Shown: positions 19,681 through 28,630, counted from the first letter of the stretch. The stretch: DNA of 39,477 nt from Nitrosomonas sp. Nm34 (GCF_900113925.1 NZ_FORD01000028.1:1-39477), one strand, 5' to 3'. Notes: a model not told the origin generated them from the sequence alone. Numbers and translations are program-made.

Positions 19681-19783
19681 ATTCCATTTCCAGATCAAAA
19701 CTGGCTTTGTCGGCTTTACCATACCGTATGATTGATATTGCTTGCAGCTCACCTTTGCGTCATTTTTGATTTAGAAATGGAAT
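19681..19783 (-). repeat. MITE-like repeat, copy 6
   Basis: A 103-bp copy in reverse orientation with ends ATTCCATTTCCAGATCAAAA and TTTTGATTTAGAAATGGAAT. It is flanked by TTA on both sides, a likely target duplication. The right-hand TTA is also the complement of the stop codon of the DUF2905 gene. Confidence 0.9.
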
Positions 19784-20004
19784 TAGCGTTTAAATATATT
19801 TATGATTATCGTGAGCACGATACTTACGATAATCATGGAAGTAATGGGGATAAAAACCTTTATTCGTTCTGTTTCTATCCTGATATCGCCAGGCAATTTA
19901 CCAAACCAGCTTAATAGCCAGGGAGCTACATGCAATATTGCACCCAGAATAAGCAATATTGCGCCTGCAATCATGATCCATCGTGCCATAAAATCCATAC
20001 TCAA
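19783..20004 (-). CDS. DUF2905 family small membrane protein
   Basis: 73 aa with two membrane helices: IMIAGAILLILGAILHVAPW (about 10-29) and FIPITSMIIVSIVLTIIINI (about 51-70). They are joined by the loop LSWFGKLPGDIRIE. The loop motif GKLPGDI is the hallmark of the DUF2905 family, whose function is unknown. The start is either the first ATG or the one two codons later. The stop codon TAA is the TTA triplet at the edge of MITE copy 6, so the C-terminus may have been set by the insertion. Confidence 0.85.
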   Translation of the reverse strand: MSMDFMARWIMIAGAILLILGAILHVAPWLLSWFGKLPGDIRIETERIKVFIPITSMIIVSIVLTIIINIFKR

Positions 20005-20069
20005 AAGTAACGTTCATATTAGAAAGGTTGGAATAGTATGCTGGCAGACCTAATAGATAAGCGAGCAAC

Positions 20070-20885
20070 TCATTTTTGACACTCTGGACAATAAAAGCTT
20101 GAACGTTGTCCTTGCTTAATCTGTTTAATCATACTGCCACATATTCGGCATGGCTGGTTTGCCCGGCCATATACCCAATATTGCTGCTGGAAATAGCCTG
20201 GACTCCCATCGCATTTAACAAAATCTCTTAAACTGCTGCCGCCAGCTTCTATTGCTGCACTAAGAATTGTCTTGATGGAACAAGCCAATTTCTCATATTG
20301 ACTCAGACCAATTTTACCCGCCATTGTTCTCGGATGGATACCGGCACGAAATAATGCCTCATTAGCATAAATGTTACCTATACCCACCACAATCCGATTA
20401 TTCATCAGAATTTCCTTAATACTGCTGATACGATTCCGTGTCCTCTCATATAAGCTTTTTCCATCAAAAGATGGACACAACGGCTCCTCACCGAGCTGTG
20501 CCAGCAAGGGGTGTTGCATGACATCTCCTGTATTCCACAAAATTGCTCCAAAACGACGAGGATCTCTGAAACGAAGAATGACACCATTGGCAAGTTCCAA
20601 GTCAAAATGATCATGCTTCTGCGGTGGAACTTGAGCAAATATTAAACGCAAACTTCCAGACATACCCAAATGCACAATCAACGTCCCTTTGCTGCAAATG
20701 AGCAGGAGATATTTTGCACGTCGGACGATTGCAGTAATTTCCTGTCCTACCAGAATCTCTTCAAGACTACTCTGAATCGGCCATCGCAGGCAGGGATTCC
20801 TAACTATCACATGCACGATACGCTGATTTAACAAATATGGCTCAATGCCTTGCCGCGTGACTTCGACTTCAGGTAATTCAGGCAT
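20070..20885 (-). CDS. mutM: Formamidopyrimidine-DNA glycosylase MutM (Fpg)
   Basis: 271 aa. The N-terminus [14 protein letters not shown] carries the catalytic proline (P2, N-terminal after Met removal) and E3. The conserved HLGMSG motif, the lysine of the RAKYLL motif and the H2TH region with [12 protein letters not shown] are intact. A C-terminal zinc finger has C246, C249, C266 and C269, with R261 in the DNA-contact loop. It removes 8-oxoguanine and other oxidised purines and nicks abasic sites. Its ATG overlaps the stop of the DUF4340 gene by one base (TAATG), so it is the last gene of the ABC/GldG operon. Confidence 0.97.
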   Translation of the reverse strand: MPELPEVEVTRQGIEPYLLNQRIVHVIVRNPCLRWPIQSSLEEILVGQEITAIVRRAKYLLLICSKGTLIVHLGMSGSLRLIFAQVPPQKHDHFDLELANGVILRFRDPRRFGAILWNTGDVMQHPLLAQLGEEPLCPSFDGKSLYERTRNRISSIKEILMNNRIVVGIGNIYANEALFRAGIHPRTMAGKIGLSQYEKLACSIKTILSAAIEAGGSSLRDFVKCDGSPGYFQQQYWVYGRANQPCRICGSMIKQIKQGQRSSFYCPECQK

Positions 20886-21748
20886 TATTCCGCAAAGACC
20901 GCTTGCTCCTTATGAATCGAAAAAGGATCCAGCAATCGTTTACCGATACTACTGGAAAAATGGTAACGTATGCCTTCGTCTTCACGCAATAAGGTTAGCT
21001 CAGATTCATTCTGTTCAGCAATCAATTTAATCTTTCTTCCATCTTGCAGCATAATACTGATTTCTTCTCCGTCCGTATCCACTTTACCAGAATTCAGTGT
21101 CAGATAGCTGGCATGAACCAATTGCCAGTTCTGAACCCACTGATTTAACTCATCCTGACTTAATGCCTGCTTCACATGCGGCGAATTCACTTGCCAGTGC
21201 TTTTCCTGCTTCAAATGAATATGCGCCAATTCAAACTCAACTGGAATCTCATTTTCCGCAAATACTTTTGAATCCAGCAGATCGGTAGGCAATACTGGCA
21301 ACGTCGCAGCGTAGCGGGGCGAAATCAGAAATACCTGCTGCCTTGTTGCCAGATATTGCTCGCCGGTAATAGGCGCCAGATCGCCAAAACTGAACAATTC
21401 TTGATCGACTTGCAGCTCAAGAACGGGTGATGCTAAACCATAGCGGCTCAGATTTACGGGTGGTAAAAGATGCTGGCTGGTTGCAGAGAGCATTTCAAGG
21501 ATGCGTTCAACTTTTACGTCATTGACTCTGCCTTGCACAGGCTCTCTCATCTGCCAGCGATTACCCGACCGACTTAATTCAATCAGGGTGTCTTGTCTAG
21601 TGATACGGATATGCTGCACTGCTTCCGCAGCGAGCGATGAAATTTTATAAGATTCCTCTTCCTGTAACGAAGGTTTAATGTAGAGAAACGCTGCCAGCGC
21701 CATGACGGTGACAAACATAATCAGATTAAGCCAGGAATGGGAATGCAT
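20885..21748 (-). CDS. DUF4340 domain-containing protein
   Basis: 287 aa with one N-terminal membrane anchor (about 7-25, [18 protein letters not shown]) and a periplasmic or external domain. The first half resembles the DUF4340 repeat: [22 protein letters not shown], then a block ending in [19 protein letters not shown]. No catalytic motif is apparent. It lies 4 bp after the GldG gene and overlaps mutM by one base. GldG-type and DUF4340 proteins usually occur together behind an ABC-2 transporter, which suggests a shared envelope complex. The molecular role is not known. Confidence 0.8.
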   Translation of the reverse strand: MHSHSWLNLIMFVTVMALAAFLYIKPSLQEEESYKISSLAAEAVQHIRITRQDTLIELSRSGNRWQMREPVQGRVNDVKVERILEMLSATSQHLLPPVNLSRYGLASPVLELQVDQELFSFGDLAPITGEQYLATRQQVFLISPRYAATLPVLPTDLLDSKVFAENEIPVEFELAHIHLKQEKHWQVNSPHVKQALSQDELNQWVQNWQLVHASYLTLNSGKVDTDGEEISIMLQDGRKIKLIAEQNESELTLLREDEGIRYHFSSSIGKRLLDPFSIHKEQAVFAE

Positions 21749-21752
21749 AGGA

Positions 21753-23108
21753 TTACCTCCTCCTACGATGCCACCAAATCATTATTCCGCTCGCCAGAAA
21801 CAGCAAGGGAAACACAATGAGAAAGACAATAACAATCACGGTTAATGCAGGTTCTTTTAATATTAATTGACTATCAATGGTTGCCCGAGGTTGAATAGTA
21901 ATTAAATCCTCGTCACCTGCAAGCCAGTTGACCAGATTCATTCCAAAATCGATATTACCGCCATTCCCCAGATAGGTATTTGCCAGCAAATGTCCGCTTC
22001 CAACCACAACGATACGCTGCTCGCGCTCATCAATAGTACGTTTCAATGCCACTGCCACGCTAACCGGACCCGCCACATCATCAGTTTCATTAAAAGTAGG
22101 CGCATCATTCAACTCTCCAGTCTCCACCCACCCTTCTGGCGCCACTTCAACCAATGAAGTACCCTGCCATTTCTCGTTTTCATTGAAAATAATCTGTCGT
22201 GCAAAAGGAAATACCGAAATAAAATCAAAATCCTCTGTGATAGCATGTTGTCCATAAATTGTTCCCAATGCAAACGTGATAGGCGCTCTCAATCGTTTAG
22301 CCTGGGGGTCGACCACCACACCGGGTGTGAAAGTCAAATCTAATTTTTCAGCCAGCGGCAACAAGCCATATAATGATTCTTGGTCTACCAACCATAATAA
22401 ATTGCCGCCACGCTCGATGTAATCAAGCAATATATCTACTTCACCAGCCATCAAATCAGTTTGTGGAGAGGCAATGATAAGCACACTTGTACTGGATGGG
22501 ATTTCCATTGTGCTGGCTAGATTAAGTGCTTCGCCTTTAAAGCCATTTTCTGTCAATTTCTTGCCAAAGTCTCCCATATCACGATTAGCAATACCATCTA
22601 GCTTGCGTTCACCATGGCCTGAAAGCATCATCAATTGCTTTTGATCAGATCGAGCCAATCGCATCAATGCATTGGTAAAGGTTTGTTCATTAATAGTGGT
22701 AAGATGTTCGCTTCGATCATTAAAAGCTATCACCATTTCGCCATTCATTCTGACGCCTGCTTCTTCAGCAAGATGAGGATGCTCAATGGGATCAATAAAG
22801 TTAAGCGTAAGATCAGGCTTAATTCGCTGGTAGGCAACAATAAAATCGCTGATAATTTTTCTGATATCGCCTAGCTGAGGATCTTGGTGAGTGGCATAAA
22901 CCGTGACAATCACTGGACCATAGAGTTTTTGTACCACATCCAGGCTGGCCTTACTCAAGCTATTACGATTATTCTGACTGATATCCCATTGTGTACGAAA
23001 CTCAAACGCCAGATAACCCAGCATACTAACCAATACCAAGAGCAACACAACAAATAACCCATTTTGTAACAGCAAATGGAGTCGCAATTTTTTATTAACT
23101 GTAATCAT
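21753..23108 (-). CDS. GldG-family ABC-associated protein
   Basis: 451 aa. It has an N-terminal membrane helix (about 10-33), a large soluble domain of the GldG/IFT52-like ABC-type uncharacterised transport family, and a C-terminal helix (about 422-445) followed by a short basic tail. The conserved stretch LSGHGERKLDG and the segment ILLDYIERGGNLLWLVD are typical of the family. It is the auxiliary subunit of an ABC-2 transporter encoded upstream. In Bacteroidetes the GldFG pair is needed for gliding; in proteobacteria the role is unknown, so gliding should not be assumed here. Confidence 0.82.
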   Translation of the reverse strand: MITVNKKLRLHLLLQNGLFVVLLLVLVSMLGYLAFEFRTQWDISQNNRNSLSKASLDVVQKLYGPVIVTVYATHQDPQLGDIRKIISDFIVAYQRIKPDLTLNFIDPIEHPHLAEEAGVRMNGEMVIAFNDRSEHLTTINEQTFTNALMRLARSDQKQLMMLSGHGERKLDGIANRDMGDFGKKLTENGFKGEALNLASTMEIPSSTSVLIIASPQTDLMAGEVDILLDYIERGGNLLWLVDQESLYGLLPLAEKLDLTFTPGVVVDPQAKRLRAPITFALGTIYGQHAITEDFDFISVFPFARQIIFNENEKWQGTSLVEVAPEGWVETGELNDAPTFNETDDVAGPVSVAVALKRTIDEREQRIVVVGSGHLLANTYLGNGGNIDFGMNLVNWLAGDEDLITIQPRATIDSQLILKEPALTVIVIVFLIVFPLLFLASGIMIWWHRRRR

Positions 23109-23144
23109 TCAGATCATGTACCCAAAAACACTGGCAATCCAGGC

Positions 23145-23888
23145 TCACCCATGAAGCCGTTTTCCATCCAGGCGACGAATAGTCAATATGAGAAAAGTAA
23201 GGATAAAAAGAACCAAAAAAGCGAGACTGAATGAATCAATCAAACCACGATTGAAGCTTTCATAATGTCTGAGCAAGGAAAAATTCTGTATAACACTACT
23301 TGTATTAGTTGCCACTACATCTGCTATCCATAAAGCCAGTAATATACCTAATGTCCCTACCGCAGCAATGGCTGGATGGGAAGTCAAGCTGGATATATAT
23401 AACCCAATAGAAATAAAACAGGCAGCCAGCAGTGATAAACCGATCATATTGCTTAATAGCAAGCCAAGATCCATTGTTCCTCCAATGAGCAAAGAAAGAG
23501 ACAACAGCACCGCAAGCAGCATAGCTAATAAAAAGAAGATCATTAACCCCAGGAATTTACCCACTACAATAGCCGTCAAGGAAATTGGGGCAGAGATTAG
23601 CAAAGTCATAGTGTGGTTACGCCACTCTTCTGCCATCAGGCGCATCGTTAACAAAGGTGTGGCTACCAACAATACTAAGGAGGCTACCGCAAATACCGGC
23701 ACTATAATAACTTCTGTCGCCCCGGGCGGATTAGCAATCTGCATGAGTTGTGATTGCAGCTCTAAAAAAGCATCGAGTTGCCCCAAAAAGACCCAAGTTA
23801 GCATTAGCTGGATCAGTGCAAGAAAAGTCCAAGCCAAGGGTGAAACAAACAACAACTTAAGTTCCTTACTGGCGATAGTCAGAATCAT
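23145..23888 (-). CDS. ABC-2 type transporter permease (GldF-like)
   Basis: 247 aa from the ATG at 23888. Six membrane helices are predicted, with the first near residues 10-35 and the last near 220-240. The ABC-2 segment with AEEWRNHTMTLLISAP is typical of GldF/NosY-like permeases. An earlier ATG at 23912 would overlap the ATPase gene by 20 bp. I prefer the later start because MILTIASKEL is where family members begin and because it falls just after the ATPase stop. It pairs with the ATPase upstream and the GldG protein downstream. Confidence 0.85.
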   Translation of the reverse strand: MILTIASKELKLLFVSPLAWTFLALIQLMLTWVFLGQLDAFLELQSQLMQIANPPGATEVIIVPVFAVASLVLLVATPLLTMRLMAEEWRNHTMTLLISAPISLTAIVVGKFLGLMIFFLLAMLLAVLLSLSLLIGGTMDLGLLLSNMIGLSLLAACFISIGLYISSLTSHPAIAAVGTLGILLALWIADVVATNTSSVIQNFSLLRHYESFNRGLIDSFSLAFLVLFILTFLILTIRRLDGKRLHG

Positions 23889-23892
23889 CTTC

Positions 23893-24657
23893 TTAATTCC
23901 CGGTATGTCCATTTCTTAGAGTGAATTGCTCAAAAATTCGCTCAAGGTTGAGATTTTTTTGTTTGAGTTCTGCTAGCGCAGCGCTAAACACCATCGTGCC
24001 CTGGTTCATAATTTGAACTCGATCACATACACCTTCGACTTCCGGCAGTATATGTGTAGAAAGAATCACGCTAGAAGCTTTACCAAGCTCACGAATTAGT
24101 ATTCGAATTTCTCTTATTTGATTAGGATCTAATCCGATAGAAGGTTCATCAAGAATAATAACCTCAGGCTGATGAATAATCGCCTGGGCAATACCTACAC
24201 GTTGTTGATACCCTTTGGATAATGTATTGATCAGCCGCTTTCCTATATCATTGAGACCGCAACGTTGTTTGACTTCGGTCAATACAGAATCGATTCTTGA
24301 TAAATTAACATGGTGCAATCTAGCAGCAAACCGGAGATATTCATCCACTGTTAATTCCTTATACAATGGTGGGTTTTCAGGCAAATAACCAATATAGCAT
24401 TTGGCCTGTTGAGGATGTTTAAGCAAATCGATCCCACAAATTTGCACACTACCACTCGTTGGAGCCAAGTTACCTGTCAGCATCTGCATTGTCGTGCTTT
24501 TTCCCGCCCCATTAGGACCTAACAAACCTAATACTTCACCTCGTCTTAATTCCAGATCAACTTGGTGCACTGCAGTATGCTTACCGAAATTGCGGCTGAG
24601 GTTACAAGCAGAAATAGTCACATTGGGAATATCATTCACTAGCATACTCGGTTTCAA
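23893..24657 (-). CDS. ABC transporter ATP-binding protein (GldA-like)
   Basis: A 254-aa stand-alone nucleotide-binding subunit. Walker A is GPNGAGKST (47-55), the Q-loop region reads YLPENPPLY, the signature is LSKGYQQR, and Walker B with D-loop reads VIILDEPSIGLDP. The H-loop is STHILPEVE. It should power the ABC-2 permease encoded directly downstream. It is the first gene of a five-gene minus-strand operon ending with mutM. The substrate is unknown. Confidence 0.92.
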   Translation of the reverse strand: MKPSMLVNDIPNVTISACNLSRNFGKHTAVHQVDLELRRGEVLGLLGPNGAGKSTTMQMLTGNLAPTSGSVQICGIDLLKHPQQAKCYIGYLPENPPLYKELTVDEYLRFAARLHHVNLSRIDSVLTEVKQRCGLNDIGKRLINTLSKGYQQRVGIAQAIIHQPEVIILDEPSIGLDPNQIREIRILIRELGKASSVILSTHILPEVEGVCDRVQIMNQGTMVFSAALAELKQKNLNLERIFEQFTLRNGHTGN

Positions 24658-25082
24658 AATTAACGATTAAATAAATTAATGTTCGTACACCACCACCAAC
24701 AGCAGCAAATCAATAAACATCCATTAATTTTTCAGATAAAGTATTTATAAACACCATGATGTCACTGAAGATTAAACGAATCGTTGCCATCATCATGGCC
24801 ATCAATTATTCCAATTAAATTTTAACTTTAGAACATTCTCTCTAGAAATTGTCTAAAGAGCTATTGTATCAACCTATTCTATCAGGCCGTTCCAATCGAT
24901 TGCCACAGTGTTGCGTAATAGCAACAAACTGGTTTGACAAAAACAAAAACATGGACTCATAATCCGCTCAAGTAATGCATTAATTATCAATTTATTAATG
25001 AGTGTCACGAGATCGCATCAGCAGCAAATGATTTTGTGGGGGTTGTTTTGAGTGAATCAAAATTACAAAAAAGGACAATAGC
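24658..25082. other. Divergent intergenic region ABC operon / OmpA gene
   Basis: A 425-bp gap between divergently transcribed genes, with no gene inside. It holds the predicted promoter of the OmpA-family gene (24934-24963) and a small inverted repeat (GTTGC and GCAAC arms around 24910-24926). I see no clear promoter for the leftward ABC operon. Confidence 0.5.
24934..24963 (+). promoter_or_regulatory. Predicted sigma-70 promoter for the OmpA-family gene
   Basis: A perfect -35 box TTGACA (24934-24939) is followed after 18 bp by CATAAT (24958-24963), which matches five of six -10 positions. This gives a leader of about 110 nt before the ATG at 25083, which has AAGGA seven bases upstream. Confidence 0.5.
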
Positions 25083-25790
25083 ATGAAAAAGAGAACGTCG
25101 ACCAGGAAATACCTAATAGAAGCAATCGTTTTATCGCTACTCTTAATTTCAACAATGGCTTTGGCTGAAACACAAGCCGGGACATATTATAAGCAAGGCG
25201 AAAGTGATGCAGCGAAAATACCAGGTTATAATGTAAATGATCGCGGAGTAATATCCAGAAACACTACAGGCTTATGTTGGCGCACCAGGGATTGGACAGA
25301 AGAAAATGCGGATTGTTCATGTGACCCACAGGCTCCTAAATGTCAAAAACCGGTAGAACAGGTTGCCGCGCCTACTCCCCCTGCTCCGATCACCGCACCA
25401 GAAAAAATCACTTTTTCTGCGGATGCGCTATTTGATTTTGACAAGGCTGTCCTTAAACCTCAAGGAAAGGAATCTTTGGATGACTTTGCCAATAAACTGA
25501 AAAATATTAAATACGATCTTATCATTGCTGTCGGTTATGCCGATCGTATCGGTTCAGATGACTATAATAAACAACTCTCCATGAGACGTGCTGAAGCAGT
25601 TAAGAATTATCTAGTTACTGCCAATGGCATCAGCCCAGACCGTATTTTTACGGACGGGAAAGGAGAGGCTAACCCTGTGACGGGTGATAGTTGCGTAGGC
25701 ACCAAGAAAACCAAAGCATTAATTGATTGCTTGGCACCTGACCGTCGGGTAGAAATTGAAGTAGCAGGCACACAAGAAGGTAACTACTAA
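25083..25790 (+). CDS. OmpA-family outer membrane/periplasmic protein
   Basis: 235 aa. A signal peptide (hydrophobic 12-27, cleavage near ALA-ET) is followed by a ~70-residue region with four cysteines (CWRTRDWTEENADCSCDPQAPKC) and a proline-rich linker (about 93-105). The C-terminal OmpA domain (about 108-230) carries the peptidoglycan-contact residues of the family in DRIGSDDYNKQLSMRRAEAV. A second cysteine pair lies near the C-terminus (GDSCVGTKKTKALIDC). It probably tethers the envelope to peptidoglycan. No beta-barrel domain is present. It is a single-gene unit with its own promoter and terminator. Confidence 0.9.
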   Translation: MKKRTSTRKYLIEAIVLSLLLISTMALAETQAGTYYKQGESDAAKIPGYNVNDRGVISRNTTGLCWRTRDWTEENADCSCDPQAPKCQKPVEQVAAPTPPAPITAPEKITFSADALFDFDKAVLKPQGKESLDDFANKLKNIKYDLIIAVGYADRIGSDDYNKQLSMRRAEAVKNYLVTANGISPDRIFTDGKGEANPVTGDSCVGTKKTKALIDCLAPDRRVEIEVAGTQEGNY

Positions 25791-25820
25791 GATTAGTTTC
25801 AGATTTCATATAAAACAAAA

Positions 25821-25850
25821 AGCCCTGCCGTTCCGCAGGGCTTTTTTATT
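25821..25850 (+). terminator. Rho-independent terminator after the OmpA-family gene
   Basis: A perfect 8-bp stem AGCCCTGC/GCAGGGCT with a 6-nt loop is followed by six T residues. It starts 30 bp after the stop codon. An A-run upstream of the stem means it could also act leftward. Confidence 0.9.
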
Positions 25851-25904
25851 AAAATGCAATAAAAAGGGCCGGTCTGTAACCGGCGCTTCAATTTTGGAGC
25901 ACCT

Positions 25905-26794
25905 CGGATCATTCCGGATGAACCAGAAAACTTGTATTGATCGATCCGGCTATAGTGATTAATAATGGCATGGGCAAAGTTATCCTGCCAAATTTACAGA
26001 CATGAATACAGTTCCCTTCTCTTAATCATATTAGCCTGAATTATCATGTGATCATCCCAACCTTACTCAACTTGTGCACTTAATATCATAACTATTACGC
26101 TGATCAGCTCGATTTACCCGTGCATATTCACCTACATGAAGCTCACGATGAAATGATGCACAGCCTAAATACCTGTGGGCTTTGTCCACTTGCGCGTTTA
26201 TATCAGCATGGTCTGCTTGGCTCCAAGCTGATTGGGGCACACATGATCCATTTGATCGAAAATGAAATTAAATTACTCAGACAACCAGATTGTAATAATT
26301 CACCTTGTCCTTCACCTGATCTCAAGCTAGCGAGCGGATTTGCTCTAGTTAGTGATTTATTAGCACATGGACTCAATGTTTGTATTGGTACAGATGGTGT
26401 GCTGATAGTAACCATTGCATGGGGCTCGATAAAATCGTAGGTTCCTTTAGCAATTGGCAAAGCCGCAGATATCAAACCCATCGATTTCTCGGGTCTTACA
26501 CTGTCTTACACTTTGTCCTTGCTTTGATCCTATTTCACATCTTGTTTATGTTGCAGACCACGAACTTGTTATTCGATTTCCAAATCAAAAACGACGCGAA
26601 GGCGAACCATAGACAGTATCAATAATACGGCAGGGTGAAGTCGACAAAGTCAGTTTTCATTTAGAAATGGAATTACTCGTGTTTGGGTCAATGGCAAACT
26701 ATTGCTGGATAACAGAGAACTTGCTACTCTGAACGAAAATAATCAATCGAGCACAATATATAATGGCAAAAACGCCTCAATAGCAAAAATATAG
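25905..26794 (+). pseudogene. mtaD: Decayed mtaD-type amidohydrolase (TRZ/ATZ family)
   Basis: Remnants of one amidohydrolase gene in the family's order, in different frames. An N-terminal strand RIIPDEPEN, then after a frameshift VLIDPAIVINNG...ILPNLQ (25905-26010). The metal-site region DLPVHIHLHEAHDE and later LKLASGF...GTDG (26110-26400). KAADIKPIDFSGL, then after another shift PCFDPISHLVYVADHELV (to 26573). After the MITE comes TRVWVNGKLLLDNREL, ending at a TAG at 26792-26794. The metal-binding HIHLHE is still readable, but a large part between the first two blocks and another after GTDG are deleted. It ends 13 bp before ubiG, so it was once part of an mtaD-ubiG-gph operon. The intact enzyme deaminates methylthioadenosine or S-adenosylhomocysteine. 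Confidence 0.85.
26571..26673 (+). repeat. MITE-like repeat, copy 7 (inside mtaD remnant)
   Basis: A 103-bp copy, left end ATTCGATTTCCAAATCAAAA, right end TTTCATTTAGAAATGGAAT. The mtaD reading frame resumes on both sides (…HELV / TRVW…), and the triplet TTA is present on each side of the TTCG…GGAA core. This gives the clearest target duplication in the window. Confidence 0.92.
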
Positions 26795-26807
26795 GGTAGA
26801 AAATCTC

Positions 26808-27515
26808 ATGGAAAATGATGGTATCAATGCAGATCCGATCGAACTGGAAAAATTCAGTCAACTTGCCCATCGTTGGTGGGATCCTAATAGTGAATTTAAA
26901 CCACTACATGACATTAATCCATTACGGCTTGATTACATTGATCAACTAAGTGGAGGGTTGAAGGGGAAAACTGTGGTAGATGTCGGCTGTGGCGGTGGCA
27001 TATTATCTGAAGCAATGGCTGCACGCGGAGCCAAAACAACAGGCATTGATTTGAGTGATAAGGCACTCAAAATTGCTAAACTTCATTTGCTCGAAAGTGG
27101 GCAGCAAGTTGATTATCGGAAAATAACGGTTGAAATGCTTGCTAAAGAACAGCCGCACCATTTTGATATTGTCACTTGCATGGAAATGCTGGAGCATGTA
27201 CCCGATCCTGCCAGCGTAATAAAAGCATGCGCTCAGCTAACTAAACCCAATGGCTGGGTCTTTTTCTCGACCATTAATCGCAACCCGAAATCTTATCTCT
27301 TTGCCATTCTCGGGGCAGAATACATCCTTAAATTATTACCCAAAGGCACTCACGAATACGCTAAATTTATCAAGCCTTCTGAACTTGCGCGTATGGCGCG
27401 TGCCGCAGGATTAAGTGATGCCAAAATTATTGGTATGACCTACAACCCTCTTACTAAAGTGTATGCACTCGAGGCTGATACCAGTGTCAACTATATCATG
27501 GCATTTCGAGCTTAA
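26808..27515 (+). CDS. ubiG: Ubiquinone biosynthesis O-methyltransferase UbiG
   Basis: 235 aa. SAM-dependent class I methyltransferase that performs both O-methylations in ubiquinone synthesis. The UbiG-specific N-terminus [21 protein letters not shown] is intact. Motif [10 protein letters not shown] lies at 56-64, the acidic loop end is GIDLSD, and the C-terminal [19 protein letters not shown] and [12 protein letters not shown] segments match the family. It follows the decayed mtaD by 13 bp and precedes gph by 10 bp, so it is probably translated from a transcript starting upstream of the remnant. Confidence 0.97.
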   Translation: MENDGINADPIELEKFSQLAHRWWDPNSEFKPLHDINPLRLDYIDQLSGGLKGKTVVDVGCGGGILSEAMAARGAKTTGIDLSDKALKIAKLHLLESGQQVDYRKITVEMLAKEQPHHFDIVTCMEMLEHVPDPASVIKACAQLTKPNGWVFFSTINRNPKSYLFAILGAEYILKLLPKGTHEYAKFIKPSELARMARAAGLSDAKIIGMTYNPLTKVYALEADTSVNYIMAFRA

Positions 27516-27525
27516 AAGCGGATAA

Positions 27526-28173
27526 ATGATCAAAGCAATTCTTTTCGATTTTGATGGCACAGTTGCTGATACTGCGCCTGATCTAGGTCATGCACTCAAT
27601 CGACAGCGCATAGCAAGAGGATTATCTCCTTTACCGATTACCCTTATCCGTCGTTACGCATCAGCTGGATCACGTGGATTATTACATCTTGGTTTCAATC
27701 TGAAGCCTGACGATGTAACCTACGAAGCGATGCGCGAGGAATTTCTACGCTTTTACGCCGAACGTTTGTGTCATGATACTTGCTTATTTCCAGGCATAGC
27801 TAATGTAATTGATCAGCTCGATATTCGCAATCTGCCTTGGGGAATAGTAACCAACAAACCCGCTCGCTTTACTCGCCCCCTCGTGCAAACATTAGGGCTA
27901 CACCAGCGGGCCGCCTGTATTATCAGCGGCGATGAGACAGCTCATACCAAACCCCATCCGGAACCCTTGCTCACCGCATGCCGTCAAATGGATGTTTCCC
28001 CACAGAACTGTATTTATCTCGGGGATGATCTTCGTGATGTCCAAGCCAGCGTGGCGGCTGGAATAAAACCGATTGTTGCGCGTTATGGCTATTTAGGTAA
28101 TGATGCACCACCCGAATCCTGGGGCGCAGATCATCTCATTAATCATCCAGAAGACTTGCTCAATTATATTTAA
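27526..28173 (+). CDS. gph: Phosphoglycolate phosphatase (HAD family)
   Basis: 215 aa. HAD-superfamily hydrolase with nucleophile D8 and acid/base D10 in LFDFDGTVADTAPD, motif II VTNKPARF, motif III lysine in HTKPHPEPLL, and motif IV GDDLRDVQA. It removes phosphate from 2-phosphoglycolate; in an autotroph with RuBisCO this clears the oxygenase product. The neighbour ubiG lies 10 bp upstream, and this ubiG-gph pair is common in proteobacteria. GGAT lies a few bases before the ATG. A closely related HAD phosphatase with another substrate cannot be excluded from sequence alone. Confidence 0.9.
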   Translation: MIKAILFDFDGTVADTAPDLGHALNRQRIARGLSPLPITLIRRYASAGSRGLLHLGFNLKPDDVTYEAMREEFLRFYAERLCHDTCLFPGIANVIDQLDIRNLPWGIVTNKPARFTRPLVQTLGLHQRAACIISGDETAHTKPHPEPLLTACRQMDVSPQNCIYLGDDLRDVQASVAAGIKPIVARYGYLGNDAPPESWGADHLINHPEDLLNYI

Positions 28174-28255
28174 AACACTTCATTAGAATCAACTTAGAGA
28201 TTCTGTTAAAATTATATTCTTGAACTTTTTCGTATCCATACAATCTTATCATCAG

Positions 28256-28261
28256 TATAAA
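28256..28261 (+). promoter_or_regulatory. Possible -10 box of ssrA
   Basis: TATAAA lies 7 bp before the mature 5' end of the tmRNA. The matching -35 position is poor, so the assignment is tentative. Confidence 0.3.
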
Positions 28262-28268
28262 TTATCTT

Positions 28269-28630
28269 GGGGGCGATACGGCTTCGACGTGGGTTGCAAA
28301 GCAGTGCAGGGCATACCGAGGATCAGTTACCTCGTAAATACATCTGAAAAAAAATAGTCGCAAACGACGAAAATTACGCTTTAGCCGCTTAATCCGGCTG
28401 AACTCCACACCGGTGGGCCTCAACGCCGGGTCTGGCAACAGACAGTGGAGTCACTAACGAGGATCGTATTTTGCAGGGTTACTTTGCGAAGTACTAAATA
28501 ATAGGTAACTCGCCTTTCATCAGCCTGCCAGCTGGCGGGTGACAGGTTAAATTAAATAAGCTTGGCTAAGTATGTAGAACTGTCTGTAGAGGGCTTGCGG
28601 ACGCGGGTTCAATTCCCGCCGCCTCCACCA
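28269..28630 (+). ncRNA. ssrA: Transfer-messenger RNA (tmRNA)
   Basis: One-piece tmRNA of 362 nt. The 5' end GGGGGCGATACGGCTTCGAC and the 3' end ending CGCCTCCACCA form the acceptor stem (GGGGGCG with CGCCTCC). The T arm GGGTTCAATTCCC is complete, and the CCA is encoded. The tag reading frame at 28360-28392 encodes ANDENYALAA and a stop. It rescues stalled ribosomes with SmpB. The 3' end is the integration site of the adjacent island, yet the gene remains intact, as usual when the element carries a copy of the gene end. Confidence 0.97.
28600..28630 (+). other. Predicted attachment site (attL) at ssrA 3' end
   Basis: The T-arm and acceptor 3' strand of ssrA (GCGGGTTCAATTCCCGCC, then GCCTCCACCA) is a classical target of P4-type integrases, and the integrase gene begins 164 bp further on in the same direction. 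The second copy expected at the other end of the element is not within the window, so the exact crossover cannot be set. Confidence 0.7.

Noticed and set aside
28220..28244. TTGAAC and TACAAT as an ssrA promoter
   Set aside because: The spacer is only 13 bp, too short for a sigma-70 promoter.
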